Source: JAFKKS01 sp039808325 (lineage in GTDB: Bacteria; Pseudomonadota; Alphaproteobacteria; Rhizobiales; Xanthobacteraceae). From it: DNA of 64,000 nucleotides. The stretch lies in NCBI GenBank assembly GCA_039808325.1, contig JBDHSU010000006.1:1-64000 (forward strand). The letters run 5' to 3'. The position numbers were made by a program, and so were the translations under genes. The notes beneath the pieces were generated by a model that was not told the origin of the DNA, did no database searches, and worked only from the letters and a program-made list of their open reading frames with translations. The stretch's first letter is position 1. Every line of letters begins with the position of its first letter. Of the stretch, positions 16,567 to 26,223 are shown one piece after another.

Positions 16567-17384
16567 CGCCGTCGGCATTGGAGCGCGACTACGGTCCTCG
16601 TGCCCGCAGAAACGCGCGTATTGCGTCGCTCGTCGCGTCCGCCGTCATTGCCGCGGTTCTTGCCTACGCGGCTTATCTCTTTTCGCAGGCCGGCGGCTTC
16701 GCGGCCAACAAGTGGTCTCCGTTCCTGTCGTTGAACGTTTGGCAATTTCTCGGGGCCGGGCTGGTCGAGACGTTCCGGATCGCGATCGTCGACGCGGTCT
16801 TGAGCGTCGTCGTCGGAGCGATCGTGGCTCTCGGCCAAGTCTCCAAACGGCGGTTCCTGCGGTGGCCCGCCATTGTTTATTCCGAGTGCCTTCGCGGGCT
16901 ACCGACGCTCCTTCTCATCCTTTTCATGTATTTCGCCTTTCCGGCGTTCGGCATCAATGTGAGCGCCTATTGGGCGGTCGTCATCGGCAGCGCCGCCTAC
17001 AACAGCGCGGTGCTGAGCAACGTATTCAAGGCGGGGATTTTGTCGCTCGACCGCGGGCAGGTCGAAGCGAGCTATTCGATCGGCTTGACCGAATGGGAGA
17101 CGATGCGCCTGATCATCGCGCCCCAGGCGTTTCAGCGCATGCTCCCCTCGGTCGTCGCCCAGATGGTCGTCCTGTTCAAAGACAGCTCGCTGGGATTTTT
17201 CATCGGCTATGAGGAGCTTCTGCGGCGGACGCAGGTCGTGGGGGCGTTTTCGGAGAATCTGATCCAAAGCTACATGGTCGCCGGAATGCTGTACTTCGTG
17301 TTGTGCTATGCGATCAGCCGCCTTGCCCGCATGCTTGAGCGCAGCAATATCTCGAAGGGCGGAACCGCGACCGCCGCGGCTTGA
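16563..17384 (+). CDS. Amino-acid ABC transporter, permease 2
   Basis: This 273-residue inner-membrane permease pairs with permease 1. After a charged N-terminus and one extra hydrophobic segment, the permease domain starts at LGAGLVETFRIAIVDAVLS. The docking loop GQVEASYSIGLTEWETMRLIIAPQA is near residues 175-200. Its ATG overlaps the stop of permease 1, so the two are translationally coupled. The following class V PLP gene begins about 120 bases later on the same strand and may be co-transcribed. Confidence 0.83.
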   Translation: MTPSALERDYGPRARRNARIASLVASAVIAAVLAYAAYLFSQAGGFAANKWSPFLSLNVWQFLGAGLVETFRIAIVDAVLSVVVGAIVALGQVSKRRFLRWPAIVYSECLRGLPTLLLILFMYFAFPAFGINVSAYWAVVIGSAAYNSAVLSNVFKAGILSLDRGQVEASYSIGLTEWETMRLIIAPQAFQRMLPSVVAQMVVLFKDSSLGFFIGYEELLRRTQVVGAFSENLIQSYMVAGMLYFVLCYAISRLARMLERSNISKGGTATAAA

Positions 17385-17505
17385 CGCTTCGGTGTCGCAA
17401 TATCAGCGAGCGATATCGTGGCAGGGTTGCTTACGCTATCAATCGGACCGCGCTTTCGCATGCACGGTGGCCCATGTATCCACCTGATCGAAGCGCAATT
17501 TGAGA

Positions 17506-18687
17506 ATGGACAGTTCGATGCTTGATCGTAACCTCGTCGAGCGCGAGTACGGCTTTTTAAAAGACGTGATTTTCCTCAATGCGTCGTCCGTCGTCATGCC
17601 CCCTATGCGGGTGCAGAACGCCTACGGCAACTTCATGGCCGATTACGTCCGTGCCTTCGGCGCCGGCGTCGTGCCCAAGGGGTGGGACATCGTCAACGAG
17701 GCGCGAGGCCGGCTCGCCTCGCTCATCAACTGTCAGGCGCACGAAATCGCATTTACAAAAAATACATGCGAAGGGCTGTCGATCGCGGCGGCGGCTATCG
17801 ACGTGTCTCCCGGTGACAATGCGGTCGTCTGCGATCAAGAGCACGAAGCCAATCTCTTTCCCTGGATGAACCAGCGCCGCAGGGGACTGGAACTGCGGGT
17901 CGTTCACGCTCCGAACGGCGAGGTGGACATCGGAGCCCTGCTGGCGCGCTGCGATGACCGCACCAAGGCGCTCTCGGTATCATCGGCGCAGTTCACCACG
18001 GGGCACGCGGTCGATCTGCGGATGCTCGGCGCCGAATGCCGCGCGCGCGACATCATTTTTGTGGTGGACGGGGTCCAGAGCGTCGGCCGCCTGAAGCTCG
18101 ACGTGAAGGAATGCAACATCGATTACCTGGCGGCCGGAGGCCATAAGGGTCTGTTGGGAACGCTGGGCGCGGGGTTCGTCTATTGCAGCGATCGCATCGT
18201 GTCGGAGCTTATTCCGCCCTACGCATCTTATCAGAGCGTAATCAATCACGTGCCCCCGCCGGCGCTCACCACGCAATTCGACTATCTCGAATGGCAGCCC
18301 GATGCGCGCCGGCTGGAAGCGGGAAGCCCCAATTTTAACGGAGTCCTGGCTATCTCTCGCGGTGTCGAATTAATTCTCGAACTCGGCATCGAGAACATCG
18401 AAAGCACCATCCGTGCATTGGAATCCGAATTCCGCTCATTGATCGCGAACCTGCCTTTAAAGATTGTCGAGCCTTCCGTTCCCGAACGCCGATCGGGAAT
18501 CGTTTGCGTCTATTATCCGAAAGGCACCGAGGCCGAGGTTCAGGCGATCCTCCGGAGCCGTAAGATATTCTGCTCGATGCAGGCGGGGTATTTGCGGTTC
18601 TGTATCGAGTTCTACAACACCAGCGAGCAGATTGAGATCGCCGCGGGCGCACTGCAAGAAATCAGCCGGCTGCGATCGGCGGCATGA
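17506..18687 (+). CDS. Class V PLP-dependent enzyme (CefD/aminotransferase-like), copy 1
   Basis: This protein of about 393 residues has the fold of class V aminotransferases. Visible are the PLP-aspartate pattern VVDGVQSVGRL and the Schiff-base lysine in GGHKGLLG (K214 from 17506), and the C-terminal LRFCIEFYNT. The catalytic loop cysteine of cysteine desulfurases is not in its usual context, so sulfur transfer is unlikely. The enzyme more probably acts as a racemase, epimerase, lyase or transaminase on the imported amino acid. Starts at 17500 (TTG), 17506 and 17518 are all possible, none with a strong ribosome binding site. A paralog follows 93 bases downstream. Confidence 0.75.
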   Translation: MDSSMLDRNLVEREYGFLKDVIFLNASSVVMPPMRVQNAYGNFMADYVRAFGAGVVPKGWDIVNEARGRLASLINCQAHEIAFTKNTCEGLSIAAAAIDVSPGDNAVVCDQEHEANLFPWMNQRRRGLELRVVHAPNGEVDIGALLARCDDRTKALSVSSAQFTTGHAVDLRMLGAECRARDIIFVVDGVQSVGRLKLDVKECNIDYLAAGGHKGLLGTLGAGFVYCSDRIVSELIPPYASYQSVINHVPPPALTTQFDYLEWQPDARRLEAGSPNFNGVLAISRGVELILELGIENIESTIRALESEFRSLIANLPLKIVEPSVPERRSGIVCVYYPKGTEAEVQAILRSRKIFCSMQAGYLRFCIEFYNTSEQIEIAAGALQEISRLRSAA

Positions 18688-18780
18688 AGCAACGTCGATC
18701 GCGGGCCGCAAGCGAGCCAATCCCCTGCCGGACCCGCATCGGTATCTCCTTCACCATGATTACGGACAACAGAGGTAGAG

Positions 18781-20004
18781 ATGAGTCAGGACGCATCAAC
18801 GACCCCGCTTAACGCGGAAGAAGTTCGCGCGCGTTTTAGCCTCGATCCTTCGATCAAGTATTTCAACAACGCCTCCTGTTCTCCGCCGCCACTCTCGGTC
18901 ATCGACGCGATGAGCGACTACTATCGGTCGACGCCGCTGAACTATCGCTCGGGCGTCACCCAACTCGAGTCTCGAATTACCGACAGGGTCGATGCCGTTC
19001 GTGCGAACCTCGCCGCCTTCCTGAACGCGAAGTCGCCCGCCGAAATCGTGTTCACCAAGAACACGTCGGAAGCCGTGAATACCGTCGCGAACGGACTGAG
19101 CTGGAAGCCCGGGGACGAGGTCATAGTCACGCCGCTGGAGCATCAGTCGAATTTGCTCCCGTGGATCCGGCTGGAAAAGACGGCCGGCGTCACGGTCAAA
19201 TACGTCAAGCCCGCCGGGTCGGACGGCCTCATCGACCCTGCCGACGTCGCTCGTCTCATTACGCCGCGCACGCGCCTGCTCTCGATACATCATGTGTCCA
19301 ACATGCTTGGATGCATTCAGGACATCGAGGCCGTCTGCACCGTCGCGCGAGAGCGTGGCGTGCTGGTGGTGGTCGATGCCGCACAGTCGGAGGGTCGGAT
19401 CGACGTCGACGTTCAAAAGCTGGGATGCGACTTCGTCGTATCGTGCGGGCGCAAGGCTCTCTTGGGACCGCAAGGCATCGGCTTTCTTTGGGGGCGCGAG
19501 GAGCTTCTCGGTCAACTCAATCCGCTTTTGGTTGGCGGTCAGTCGTCCGACCTCACCGATGAGCACACCTACGCGCTGAAGGCTCCGCCGTTCCGGCACG
19601 AATCCGGCATCATCAATACGGCCGGCGTCATAGGGCTCGGCGCGGCGCTCGACTTCGCCGATACGATGGGGCGGAACCGCATTTCTCACCGCATTCAAGA
19701 ACTGGCTAATTATTTTCTCGATGGATTATCCGGCCTTCGGAAGGTCCGTTATTTCGGCCCGAAGCCGGGAAACTATCCGCAGACCGGCGTCATTTCGTTT
19801 GTCGTCGATGGAATGTCTGCGCAGAGCGTGTCCGAAAGACTCTACAAGGACGACGGGATCGTCACGGCCGGAGGCGTGCACGGGTCGCCGCTGGCGGCGA
19901 AGTTTCTCGGCGTCGAAGGCGTGACGCGCCTTTCCGTGCATTGTTTCAATACACGGCAGGAGCTCGATAGCGCCCTGCGTGTGATCGAAAAACTGGCGGC
20001 TTAA
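18781..20004 (+). CDS. Class V PLP-dependent enzyme (CefD/aminotransferase-like), copy 2
   Basis: This 407-residue paralog of the preceding gene is clearly diverged. The PLP motifs are FTKNTSEAVN, VVDAAQSEGRI and the lysine in CGRKALLG (K225). The C-terminus TRLSVHCFNT is close to the family pattern R-x-S-x-H-x-YNT. AGAGGTAGAG lies just before the ATG. Two different class V enzymes behind one amino-acid importer could form a heteromer or catalyse sequential steps; neither is shown by the sequence. Confidence 0.77.
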   Translation: MSQDASTTPLNAEEVRARFSLDPSIKYFNNASCSPPPLSVIDAMSDYYRSTPLNYRSGVTQLESRITDRVDAVRANLAAFLNAKSPAEIVFTKNTSEAVNTVANGLSWKPGDEVIVTPLEHQSNLLPWIRLEKTAGVTVKYVKPAGSDGLIDPADVARLITPRTRLLSIHHVSNMLGCIQDIEAVCTVARERGVLVVVDAAQSEGRIDVDVQKLGCDFVVSCGRKALLGPQGIGFLWGREELLGQLNPLLVGGQSSDLTDEHTYALKAPPFRHESGIINTAGVIGLGAALDFADTMGRNRISHRIQELANYFLDGLSGLRKVRYFGPKPGNYPQTGVISFVVDGMSAQSVSERLYKDDGIVTAGGVHGSPLAAKFLGVEGVTRLSVHCFNTRQELDSALRVIEKLAA

Positions 20005-20008
20005 AGCA

Positions 20009-20026
20009 GCACGCCTACCGGCGTGC
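20009..20026. terminator. Possible hairpin between convergent genes
   Basis: GCACGCC-TACC-GGCGTGC forms a seven-base-pair stem just after the plus-strand PLP gene and before the end of the minus-strand SDR. No T run follows, so factor-independent termination is doubtful. Confidence 0.3.
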
Positions 20027-20067
20027 CGCCGTATCGCAGCTACGGCGATCCGTTCGGAGCACCGCGC

Positions 20068-20847
20068 TCAAAAGGCGGTGTAGCCGCCGTCGACGAGGAG
20101 GTCGGCGCCGGTCATGAAGCTTGACGCGTCGCTGGCGAGAAAGAGCGCCGCCGTCGCCATTTCCATCGGCTGCCCCAGGCGGTTGAGCAAATGCTTCGGG
20201 GCATTGTAGCGGACGGCGTCCTCCATATCGCCGTGCCGCAGCACCATGCGCCGCGTCTGCGTCGCGCCCGGCGACAGCGTGTTGACGCGGACATTGTCGT
20301 CGGCGTGGTCGACGGCCATGGCCTTGGCGAGCTGGAGCAGCGCGCCTTTGGCCGCGCAGTAGCCGGGCCTGCCGCGGGCGCCGACCCGCGCCATCTGCGA
20401 CGCGATGTGAATGATGCTACCGCCGCCCGCGGCGACGATGGCGGGCAGCGCCGCGCGGCTCATCAGGTAGGCGCCGGTCACATGCACGGCAAAAATTTTC
20501 GCCCATTCGTCGGGCTTCAGGACGGTGATGTCGCCCGTCGGATCGTCATTCGATGCGCCGTTGACGAGCACATGGATAGCGGACCAGGTCCGGAGCGTCG
20601 ATTCCACCGCCGCAATCGTCTGCTTTTCGTCCGACACGTCGCAAGCGATCGCGACCGCGTTGCCCCCTTCCGCGCGGATGCGTGCGGCGACATCTTCCGG
20701 CGCACGCAAATCGACGCAAGCGACGCGGGCGCCAGAGCGCGCCAGCACATCGGAAATAGCGCTGCCGATGCCGCCTCCGGCGCCGGTGACGACGGCGACC
20801 TTACCGTCCAACCGGAATGCGGCGTCGAGTGTCGTGTTCGGGCTCAC
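20068..20847 (-). CDS. SDR family oxidoreductase
   Basis: This 259-residue protein is a classical short-chain dehydrogenase/reductase using NAD(P). The cofactor motif TGAGGGIGSA is near residue 21, the catalytic serine lies in IIHIASQ, and the Y-x3-K pair is in GYCAAKG. The C-terminal FMTGADLLVDGGYTAF is standard for the family. It is the last gene of the minus-strand operon that starts with the transporter permeases at 26087, so it probably oxidises or reduces the imported compound. The substrate is unknown. Confidence 0.83.
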   Translation of the reverse strand: MSPNTTLDAAFRLDGKVAVVTGAGGGIGSAISDVLARSGARVACVDLRAPEDVAARIRAEGGNAVAIACDVSDEKQTIAAVESTLRTWSAIHVLVNGASNDDPTGDITVLKPDEWAKIFAVHVTGAYLMSRAALPAIVAAGGGSIIHIASQMARVGARGRPGYCAAKGALLQLAKAMAVDHADDNVRVNTLSPGATQTRRMVLRHGDMEDAVRYNAPKHLLNRLGQPMEMATAALFLASDASSFMTGADLLVDGGYTAF

Positions 20848-20941
20848 TGGATGCTCCTCGTGTCGACGATAACGATGGAAGTTCTCTTACCCTTGACGGC
20901 TCCGGTCGAACGGATCACGGTCGATAGAAGTCAACCGTCCA

Positions 20942-21916
20942 TCAATCGTCCTTGGCGGTATGCCATTTGACGTAGTCGGCGAAAGCCTCGGCCGGGCCGA
21001 AGCGCGGCGCGAATCCGGTATCTTCGCGCAAACGCGCGGTTGAGAACAGCGGACGGCGACGCGGAGCCGGCACACCGATATCCGCATCGGCGTCCTCCTC
21101 CACAAGCTCGAACGAGAAGCGCGGGAACGCGCCCTTCAACCTGTCGCACCAATCCGCGATCGACCAGCGCCGCCCGGCGGAGACGTGATAGAGCGGCTGT
21201 ACCTTGGCCGCGCCAAGCAAGCGAACGATCGCGTCGGCGACGTCGGTGGCATAGACCCAGTCGTCCGGCAGAACGCGCCGCACCCGGACGGCCTTGCCCG
21301 CTTCCGCGGCGTGCAGAAGGCGGAACGGCACGCTCAGCGTGTCGCGAACGCCGGTGTCGTACTCATAACGGCCGAACACGACGCCGAGCCGCGCCACGCA
21401 GAGATCGAGGCCGCGGGTGTCGCGATAACGAATGGCGGTGCGCTCGGCGGCATACTTGCTGATGCCGTACAAGTTTTCAGGAACGGGGCTATCGCGCTGC
21501 TCATCGAGATCGGGACCGTCCGGATCGTGCGTCCCGAATACCGAGCCGGTGCCGAGCGAGACGATGCGTGAAATTCCGTGCCGAAGGGCGGCGTCGAGCA
21601 CCTCGATCGTGCCGCCAACGTTCACGTCGACGATGGTGCGCGCCTGCGTCCGTTCGCGATCAAGACTCGCGGTCACCGCCGCGCCGTGAATGATCTTGTC
21701 CACCTTGTGCCGGGACAGGATGTCGCGAAGCTGCGCGCCGTCGCGAACATCGCCGGTCTCGATCGCGAGCGTACCCGGCCGCTTGCGCAGCGGCGCGACC
21801 AGGGAATCGGGCGGAAGCGCCTGCCCGAAAATGACGACATCGGTGCGTGCCGAAAGAAGCGCGTCGGCGACGTTGAGCCCGACAAATCCTGTTCCGCCGG
21901 TGATGAGTACAGGCAT
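20942..21916 (-). CDS. NAD-dependent epimerase/dehydratase family protein
   Basis: This 324-residue extended SDR has the N-terminal GGTGFVGLN cofactor motif, a catalytic serine/threonine region in LGTGSVFGTHD and the Y-x3-K in YGISKYAAE. The start at 21916 has GAGGAAAG immediately upstream and gives the usual N-terminus VLITGGTGF. It lies between the transporter ATPase and the SDR in the same operon. It could act on a nucleotide sugar, but small-molecule lactone or hydroxy-acid dehydrogenases share this fold, which suits a catabolic operon better. Confidence 0.78.
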   Translation of the reverse strand: MPVLITGGTGFVGLNVADALLSARTDVVIFGQALPPDSLVAPLRKRPGTLAIETGDVRDGAQLRDILSRHKVDKIIHGAAVTASLDRERTQARTIVDVNVGGTIEVLDAALRHGISRIVSLGTGSVFGTHDPDGPDLDEQRDSPVPENLYGISKYAAERTAIRYRDTRGLDLCVARLGVVFGRYEYDTGVRDTLSVPFRLLHAAEAGKAVRVRRVLPDDWVYATDVADAIVRLLGAAKVQPLYHVSAGRRWSIADWCDRLKGAFPRFSFELVEEDADADIGVPAPRRRPLFSTARLREDTGFAPRFGPAEAFADYVKWHTAKDD

Positions 21917-22001
21917 GCTTCTTTCCTCAAAACGCTGAAACACCGATCTTAAGTCGACGTTGTGGCACCGCGGACGATTGTCGGCTTTCCGGCCGCGGTC
22001 A

Positions 22002-23150
22002 TTACTCGGTCAGGATCGATGGGCTGTCGAGCGACCAATGAACGACGACCTCCGACCCGGATTGGTATTGCGGCTGGCTGCCGGTGTTCGCGGTGTCGGA
22101 AATCAGTTCGCCCACGCCCGGAATGTTCACGCGCCGGCGGATCGTGGCCCCCATATAGGTCTCCTCGAGCAATGTCGCTTTCGTCGCCGTTCTGCCCGGC
22201 GTCGCTCCGTTCGGCGCGACCTCGACCTTCTCATGGCGCAAGGCAACGGTGACGGCACGGCCGACCGTGAGCGGCGCGGGGATACGTCCCACCAGCGATC
22301 CCTCCTTGATCTTCACACGGCCGACGCCATCGGCATCGATCTGCTCGATCGTTCCCTCGAGGAAATTGGAGTGCCCCATGAACTGCGCGACGAAGCGCGT
22401 CGTCGGATGCTCATAAACGTCGCGCGGCGTGCCGATCTGCAGGATCTTCCCCTCGCTCATCACGGCGATGCGGTTCGACAGCGAAATCGCTTCGCCTTGA
22501 TCGTGCGTCACGAAAATGAAGGTGCCGCCGATCGCACGATGCAGTCGCTGCAACTCATCCTGCATCTGCAAGCGAAGCTGCAGATCGAGCGCGCTCAACG
22601 GCTCATCCAGAAGGAGCACTTCGGGGTCATTCACGAGGGCGCGGGCCATCGCGATGCGTTGGCGCTGCCCTCCGGAGAGCTGATCGATGCGGCGGTCCCC
22701 GTAACCCGGGAGCCTGACGAGCGCGAGCGCGTCCCTCACCTTGCTGCGGATCGCATCGACCGGCACCTTCTTCATCTCCAGGCCGAATGCGATGTTCTCC
22801 GCGACGGTGAGATGCGGGAAAAGCGCGCCGTGCTGAAACACCATGTTCGTTCGGCGCTGGTGCGGCATGTCGTCGACCACGCTGCGGCCGCCGATCATCA
22901 GGTCACCGTCGGTCGGCGACTCGAAGCCTCCGATGATCCGCAGAAGCGTCGTCTTTCCGCAGCCCGAAGGACCGAGCAGGGAAAAAAATTCGCCTTTGCG
23001 GATATCGAGAGAGGCGGCGTCGAGCGCGACGGTCGTGCCGAAGCGCTTGGTGATGCCGCGGATGGAAACCGCGATATCGGCCTTCGCATCCGCAAGTTCG
23101 CGCCCCGGCGTCGCCGCCGAGGCACGGGTTTCGGTCGTTGTCTGCGACAT
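22002..23150 (-). CDS. ABC transporter ATP-binding protein (PotA/polyamine-opine type)
   Basis: This 382-residue ATPase belongs to the spermidine/putrescine-opine-iron group. It has Walker A GPSGCGKT, the signature LSGGQRQR, Walker B VLLLDEP and FVTHDQGEA with the switch histidine. A C-terminal TOBE domain follows (EGSLVGRI, ALRHEKVEV). The ATG at 23150 is five bases after the binding-protein stop; a TTG at 23153 is also in frame. The specificity cannot be taken from the ATPase, so spermidine should not be assumed. Confidence 0.83.
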   Translation of the reverse strand: MSQTTTETRASAATPGRELADAKADIAVSIRGITKRFGTTVALDAASLDIRKGEFFSLLGPSGCGKTTLLRIIGGFESPTDGDLMIGGRSVVDDMPHQRRTNMVFQHGALFPHLTVAENIAFGLEMKKVPVDAIRSKVRDALALVRLPGYGDRRIDQLSGGQRQRIAMARALVNDPEVLLLDEPLSALDLQLRLQMQDELQRLHRAIGGTFIFVTHDQGEAISLSNRIAVMSEGKILQIGTPRDVYEHPTTRFVAQFMGHSNFLEGTIEQIDADGVGRVKIKEGSLVGRIPAPLTVGRAVTVALRHEKVEVAPNGATPGRTATKATLLEETYMGATIRRRVNIPGVGELISDTANTGSQPQYQSGSEVVVHWSLDSPSILTE

Positions 23151-23155
23151 CAAAC

Positions 23156-24283
23156 TCAGGCGCTCTTCACGCGGCTCCAGGTCTCGATCCAGGCATTCAT
23201 GCTGGTCGGGAACTTGAGCTGGTAGTGTTTCACCGATCCGTCAAAGATGCCGTAGCCGTATTTCTTCTTGTCGGCGTCCGACAGCCCTTCCTGCGCGAAG
23301 ACCGAAGCGGACAAATAGCCGCTGCCGTTCGCAAGCTCCTGCGCATAGGCCTTGCCCAGCATGACGTCGATCATGGCATGCGCCATCTTCACGTTGCGGG
23401 ATTCCTTCGGAATGTAGGACGCGCTGATGAGAGAGAGGACGCCTTCCTTCGGCCAGGCGCCGGCGATGTTGAAGCCGCGCTTCTGCAGGTCGTTGCGCAT
23501 CGGCACGATGCCGTAGCAGACGTCGATCTCGCCGCCGCTCAGAAGATTGGAGCCCTGCGCGAAGGTGCCGAAGAAGGTGCGCACGTTCTTCTTCTTCTTG
23601 ATGAGGAAGTTGCCGACCTCCGTGAGCTGCGCACGGTCCATCTTCTCGGGCTCCTTGTGCCCGAGATAAAGCCCGGCAGCCATCAGCATCTGGTGCGCGA
23701 CGTCCCACCAGCCGATGCGGCCGGCATACTTGTCTTCGAACAGCAGCGACCAAGACTGCGTGTACGGATCGTCATCCGGAACAACGGCGCGGTTGTACAG
23801 GATCGAGTCGTAACCCCAACTGTGCGGGATCATGAAGACCTTGCCGTCACGCTGGCCGATCCCCTCTTTCGACGGCTCGTTGATGTACTTCATGTTGGGA
23901 ATTTGCGAGACGTCGATCGCCTGCACGCGCTCGGCCCCTGCCTTCGCTCCCATCACCACCGGGCTGGAAAAGGCGAAGGAACTGTTCATCAGGTCATAAC
24001 GGGCGCCCCCCGGCGCCGTCAGCCGCGAAACCGTGTCCGTGCCGGACATGAAGGGTCCATCGATGAGCTTGACCTCAAGCTCCTTCTCCAGGATCGCCTT
24101 CAGCGTCGGGCTGACCATGGCATTCACCATGAGCACCTCGAGCTGGCCGTTCTTCTGCGCGTAGACGGCATTCGGTGCGAAACTGAGACCGCCGGCGAGC
24201 GAAAGGCTGGCCGCACCTCCCAGGATTTGCCGGCGGCTGAGCGCCGGCATTCGGCGCGAACCGGATTCATTGTCGTCAGTCAT
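23156..24283 (-). CDS. ABC transporter periplasmic binding protein (PotD-like, Tat signal)
   Basis: This 375-residue family 1 type solute-binding protein begins with a twin-arginine signal (SRRQILG near residue 17, then a Leu/Ala-rich segment ending NAVYAQ). The mature part has the PotD-like features ARYDLMNSSFAF, MIPHSWGYDSILYN and LLFEDKYAGRIGWWD. It is the third gene of the operon, between the permeases and the ATPase. The ligand is unknown; relatives bind polyamines, opines or other small nitrogen compounds. Confidence 0.8.
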   Translation of the reverse strand: MTDDNESGSRRMPALSRRQILGGAASLSLAGGLSFAPNAVYAQKNGQLEVLMVNAMVSPTLKAILEKELEVKLIDGPFMSGTDTVSRLTAPGGARYDLMNSSFAFSSPVVMGAKAGAERVQAIDVSQIPNMKYINEPSKEGIGQRDGKVFMIPHSWGYDSILYNRAVVPDDDPYTQSWSLLFEDKYAGRIGWWDVAHQMLMAAGLYLGHKEPEKMDRAQLTEVGNFLIKKKKNVRTFFGTFAQGSNLLSGGEIDVCYGIVPMRNDLQKRGFNIAGAWPKEGVLSLISASYIPKESRNVKMAHAMIDVMLGKAYAQELANGSGYLSASVFAQEGLSDADKKKYGYGIFDGSVKHYQLKFPTSMNAWIETWSRVKSA

Positions 24284-24329
24284 AGGTCTCTCCCTCTCGG
24301 CTTTAGCGTTGCCGCATGTGCGGCTTCGG

Positions 24330-25178
24330 TCACGTAATCTTTGCGCGCCCGCGATCGGCTTGCGCGGAAAGCACGAAACCGACGAGCGAAGCGAAAATCG
24401 ATACCGCCATGATCACGACGCCAACGGCGGGCAGGAACGGCGCCGCCTGGTCCGACAACAGCGTCCACAGATGCACGGGAACCGTGCGGTCACTGCCGAT
24501 CACGAAGAGCGTGCGGATGAACTCCTCGAACGACAGCGTGAAGGAGAACATCGCGGTGGCGATGACGCCGGGCTTTATCAGCGGAAATATCACGCGGCGG
24601 AACGCGACAAACGGCGTCGCGCCGAGGTCCGTCGCGGCTTCCTCCAAGCTCGGGTCCAGCCCGTGCACGCGCGGGAAAAGCGTAAGGAAGGCGAACGGCA
24701 ATACCCAGGTGATGTGCACCGGCAGGGTGCTCGTCCAGACGCCGAACGGCATCCCGCCGTAACCGAACGTCACGAGATATACGACACCGCCGACGATTCC
24801 CGGAATGAGGATCGGCAGCAGCAGCATCCGCATCACCCACGCTTTCATGGGAAAGTCGGTGCGGAATCCCAACGCGAGGAGCAGCGCGAGCGTCGTCGCC
24901 ACGATCGCGCTGACGGTCCCGAGAAGCGCACTGTTGACGATCGACCGGATGAGGTCCGCGGAACCGAACACCTCGTTATACCAGCGCAACGTGGCTCCGC
25001 GCAGCGGCAATCCGACGACGTCCGAATTGTTGAACGACAGGACGATCAAGAGCGCGATGGGCACATACAGGAACGCGTAGAAGAACCCCACGTAGCTCCA
25101 TAGCGCGATCTTCCGTACCCGTTCGCGCCGTTCCCGCCTGGACAATTTCTGTCGCGGCGGCGTGATTGCGTCCGCCAT
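24330..25178 (-). CDS. ABC transporter permease (PotC-like)
   Basis: This 282-residue inner-membrane permease has about six hydrophobic segments and the docking loop EEAATDLGATPFVAFRRVIFPLIKPG. The N-terminus is strongly basic (RRERRERVRK) and cytoplasmic. It starts three bases after the stop of the first permease gene, so the two are coupled. It forms the channel with the PotB-like partner. Confidence 0.83.
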   Translation of the reverse strand: MADAITPPRQKLSRRERRERVRKIALWSYVGFFYAFLYVPIALLIVLSFNNSDVVGLPLRGATLRWYNEVFGSADLIRSIVNSALLGTVSAIVATTLALLLALGFRTDFPMKAWVMRMLLLPILIPGIVGGVVYLVTFGYGGMPFGVWTSTLPVHITWVLPFAFLTLFPRVHGLDPSLEEAATDLGATPFVAFRRVIFPLIKPGVIATAMFSFTLSFEEFIRTLFVIGSDRTVPVHLWTLLSDQAAPFLPAVGVVIMAVSIFASLVGFVLSAQADRGRAKIT

Positions 25179-25181
25179 CGC

Positions 25182-26087
25182 TCAGGTCCGTATGAAGATG
25201 TCGCTGATGCGGGCGCGCCGACCGAAGATCGCGAGACAGAGCCCGACCACCAAAATGAGGACGACCGACAGCGCCGCGCCGAGCGCCCAATTGTTCGTCG
25301 TCGTGTACTGGGTGGCGATGAGATTGCCGAACATGATGCCGGTGGTGCCGCCGAGGAGTTGCGGCGTGACGTAAGCGCCGCAGCCGAGCAGAAACACCAT
25401 CACGCAGCCGGACACGACGCCCGGCATGCTGAGCGGCAGAATGACGCGGAAGAACGTCCTGATGGGCCCGGCGCCGAGATCGGCCGCCGCCTCGATCAGG
25501 TTCGGATCCATCCGGTCAAGCGACAGATAGATCGGGAGCGTCATGAACAGCGTGTAGACGTAGACGAGGCCGATATGCGTCGCGCCTTCGTTGTAGAGAA
25601 GCCAGTCGAGCGGCGCGTCGGTCACCCCGATGCCCATCAGGAACGAGTTGATCAGGCCATTGCGCCCGAGCATCGGCAGCCAGACGAAGGTGCGGACGAC
25701 GTAGCTGCTCCAGAACGGAAGAAAAAGCACGATGATGAAGATCGTCTTGCTCAACCCCTTCAGCGACGCGAGAAAATACGCGATCGGATACGAGACCAGC
25801 AGCGAGATCAGCGTGACCGTCGCCGCGATACGCAGCGTCTGCAGCAGGATCAGCAGATAGATCGGATCTTCGGTGACAACTTTATAGTTTTCGAGGGTGA
25901 GATCCGGCTCGGTGCCGAAAATCGAAGACGTCCAGAACGACATCGCGAACAGGAGCACAACCGGAGCGACAGCGAACACCAGCAGCCAGATCGCCGCGGG
26001 AAGCACAAGCAACGGTCCCAACCGCCTGCGGCCGCGCCTCGAACGAGGGCTACTATTAGAAGTCACCGTGCTCATTAACGCCCGCAT
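25182..26087 (-). CDS. ABC transporter permease (PotB-like)
   Basis: This permease of up to 301 residues is the first gene of the minus-strand operon 26087-20068. A basic N-terminus with RRGRRRLG precedes the first membrane segment. The docking loop is IEAAADLGAGPIRTFFRVILPLSMPG. Starts at 26087 and 26075 are both possible and neither has a strong ribosome binding site. It is divergent from the LysR gene at 26271, which probably controls the operon. Confidence 0.82.
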   Translation of the reverse strand: MRALMSTVTSNSSPRSRRGRRRLGPLLVLPAAIWLLVFAVAPVVLLFAMSFWTSSIFGTEPDLTLENYKVVTEDPIYLLILLQTLRIAATVTLISLLVSYPIAYFLASLKGLSKTIFIIVLFLPFWSSYVVRTFVWLPMLGRNGLINSFLMGIGVTDAPLDWLLYNEGATHIGLVYVYTLFMTLPIYLSLDRMDPNLIEAAADLGAGPIRTFFRVILPLSMPGVVSGCVMVFLLGCGAYVTPQLLGGTTGIMFGNLIATQYTTTNNWALGAALSVVLILVVGLCLAIFGRRARISDIFIRT

Positions 26088-26223
26088 CGAACGGCACTGC
26101 CGTCCACCCCCGCCCGCACCGCGTCAATGCCACGCGTTCCAAGCCTGCCCGTTTCCATTTCCCGAAATCTCTTTCGGGCGGGCGCATACTAAGCGCTTTG
26201 TCTGGCGGCGGAATTAGAATATA

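Noticed and set aside
17506..20004. Cysteine desulfurase (SufS/IscS) assignment for the two PLP enzymes
   Set aside because: The conserved cysteine loop is not present in its usual context and no iron-sulfur assembly genes are nearby.
22002..26087. Spermidine/putrescine specificity for the PotABCD-like importer
   Set aside because: Only the transporter class is supported; neighbouring enzymes are not polyamine enzymes and the receptor ligand cannot be read.
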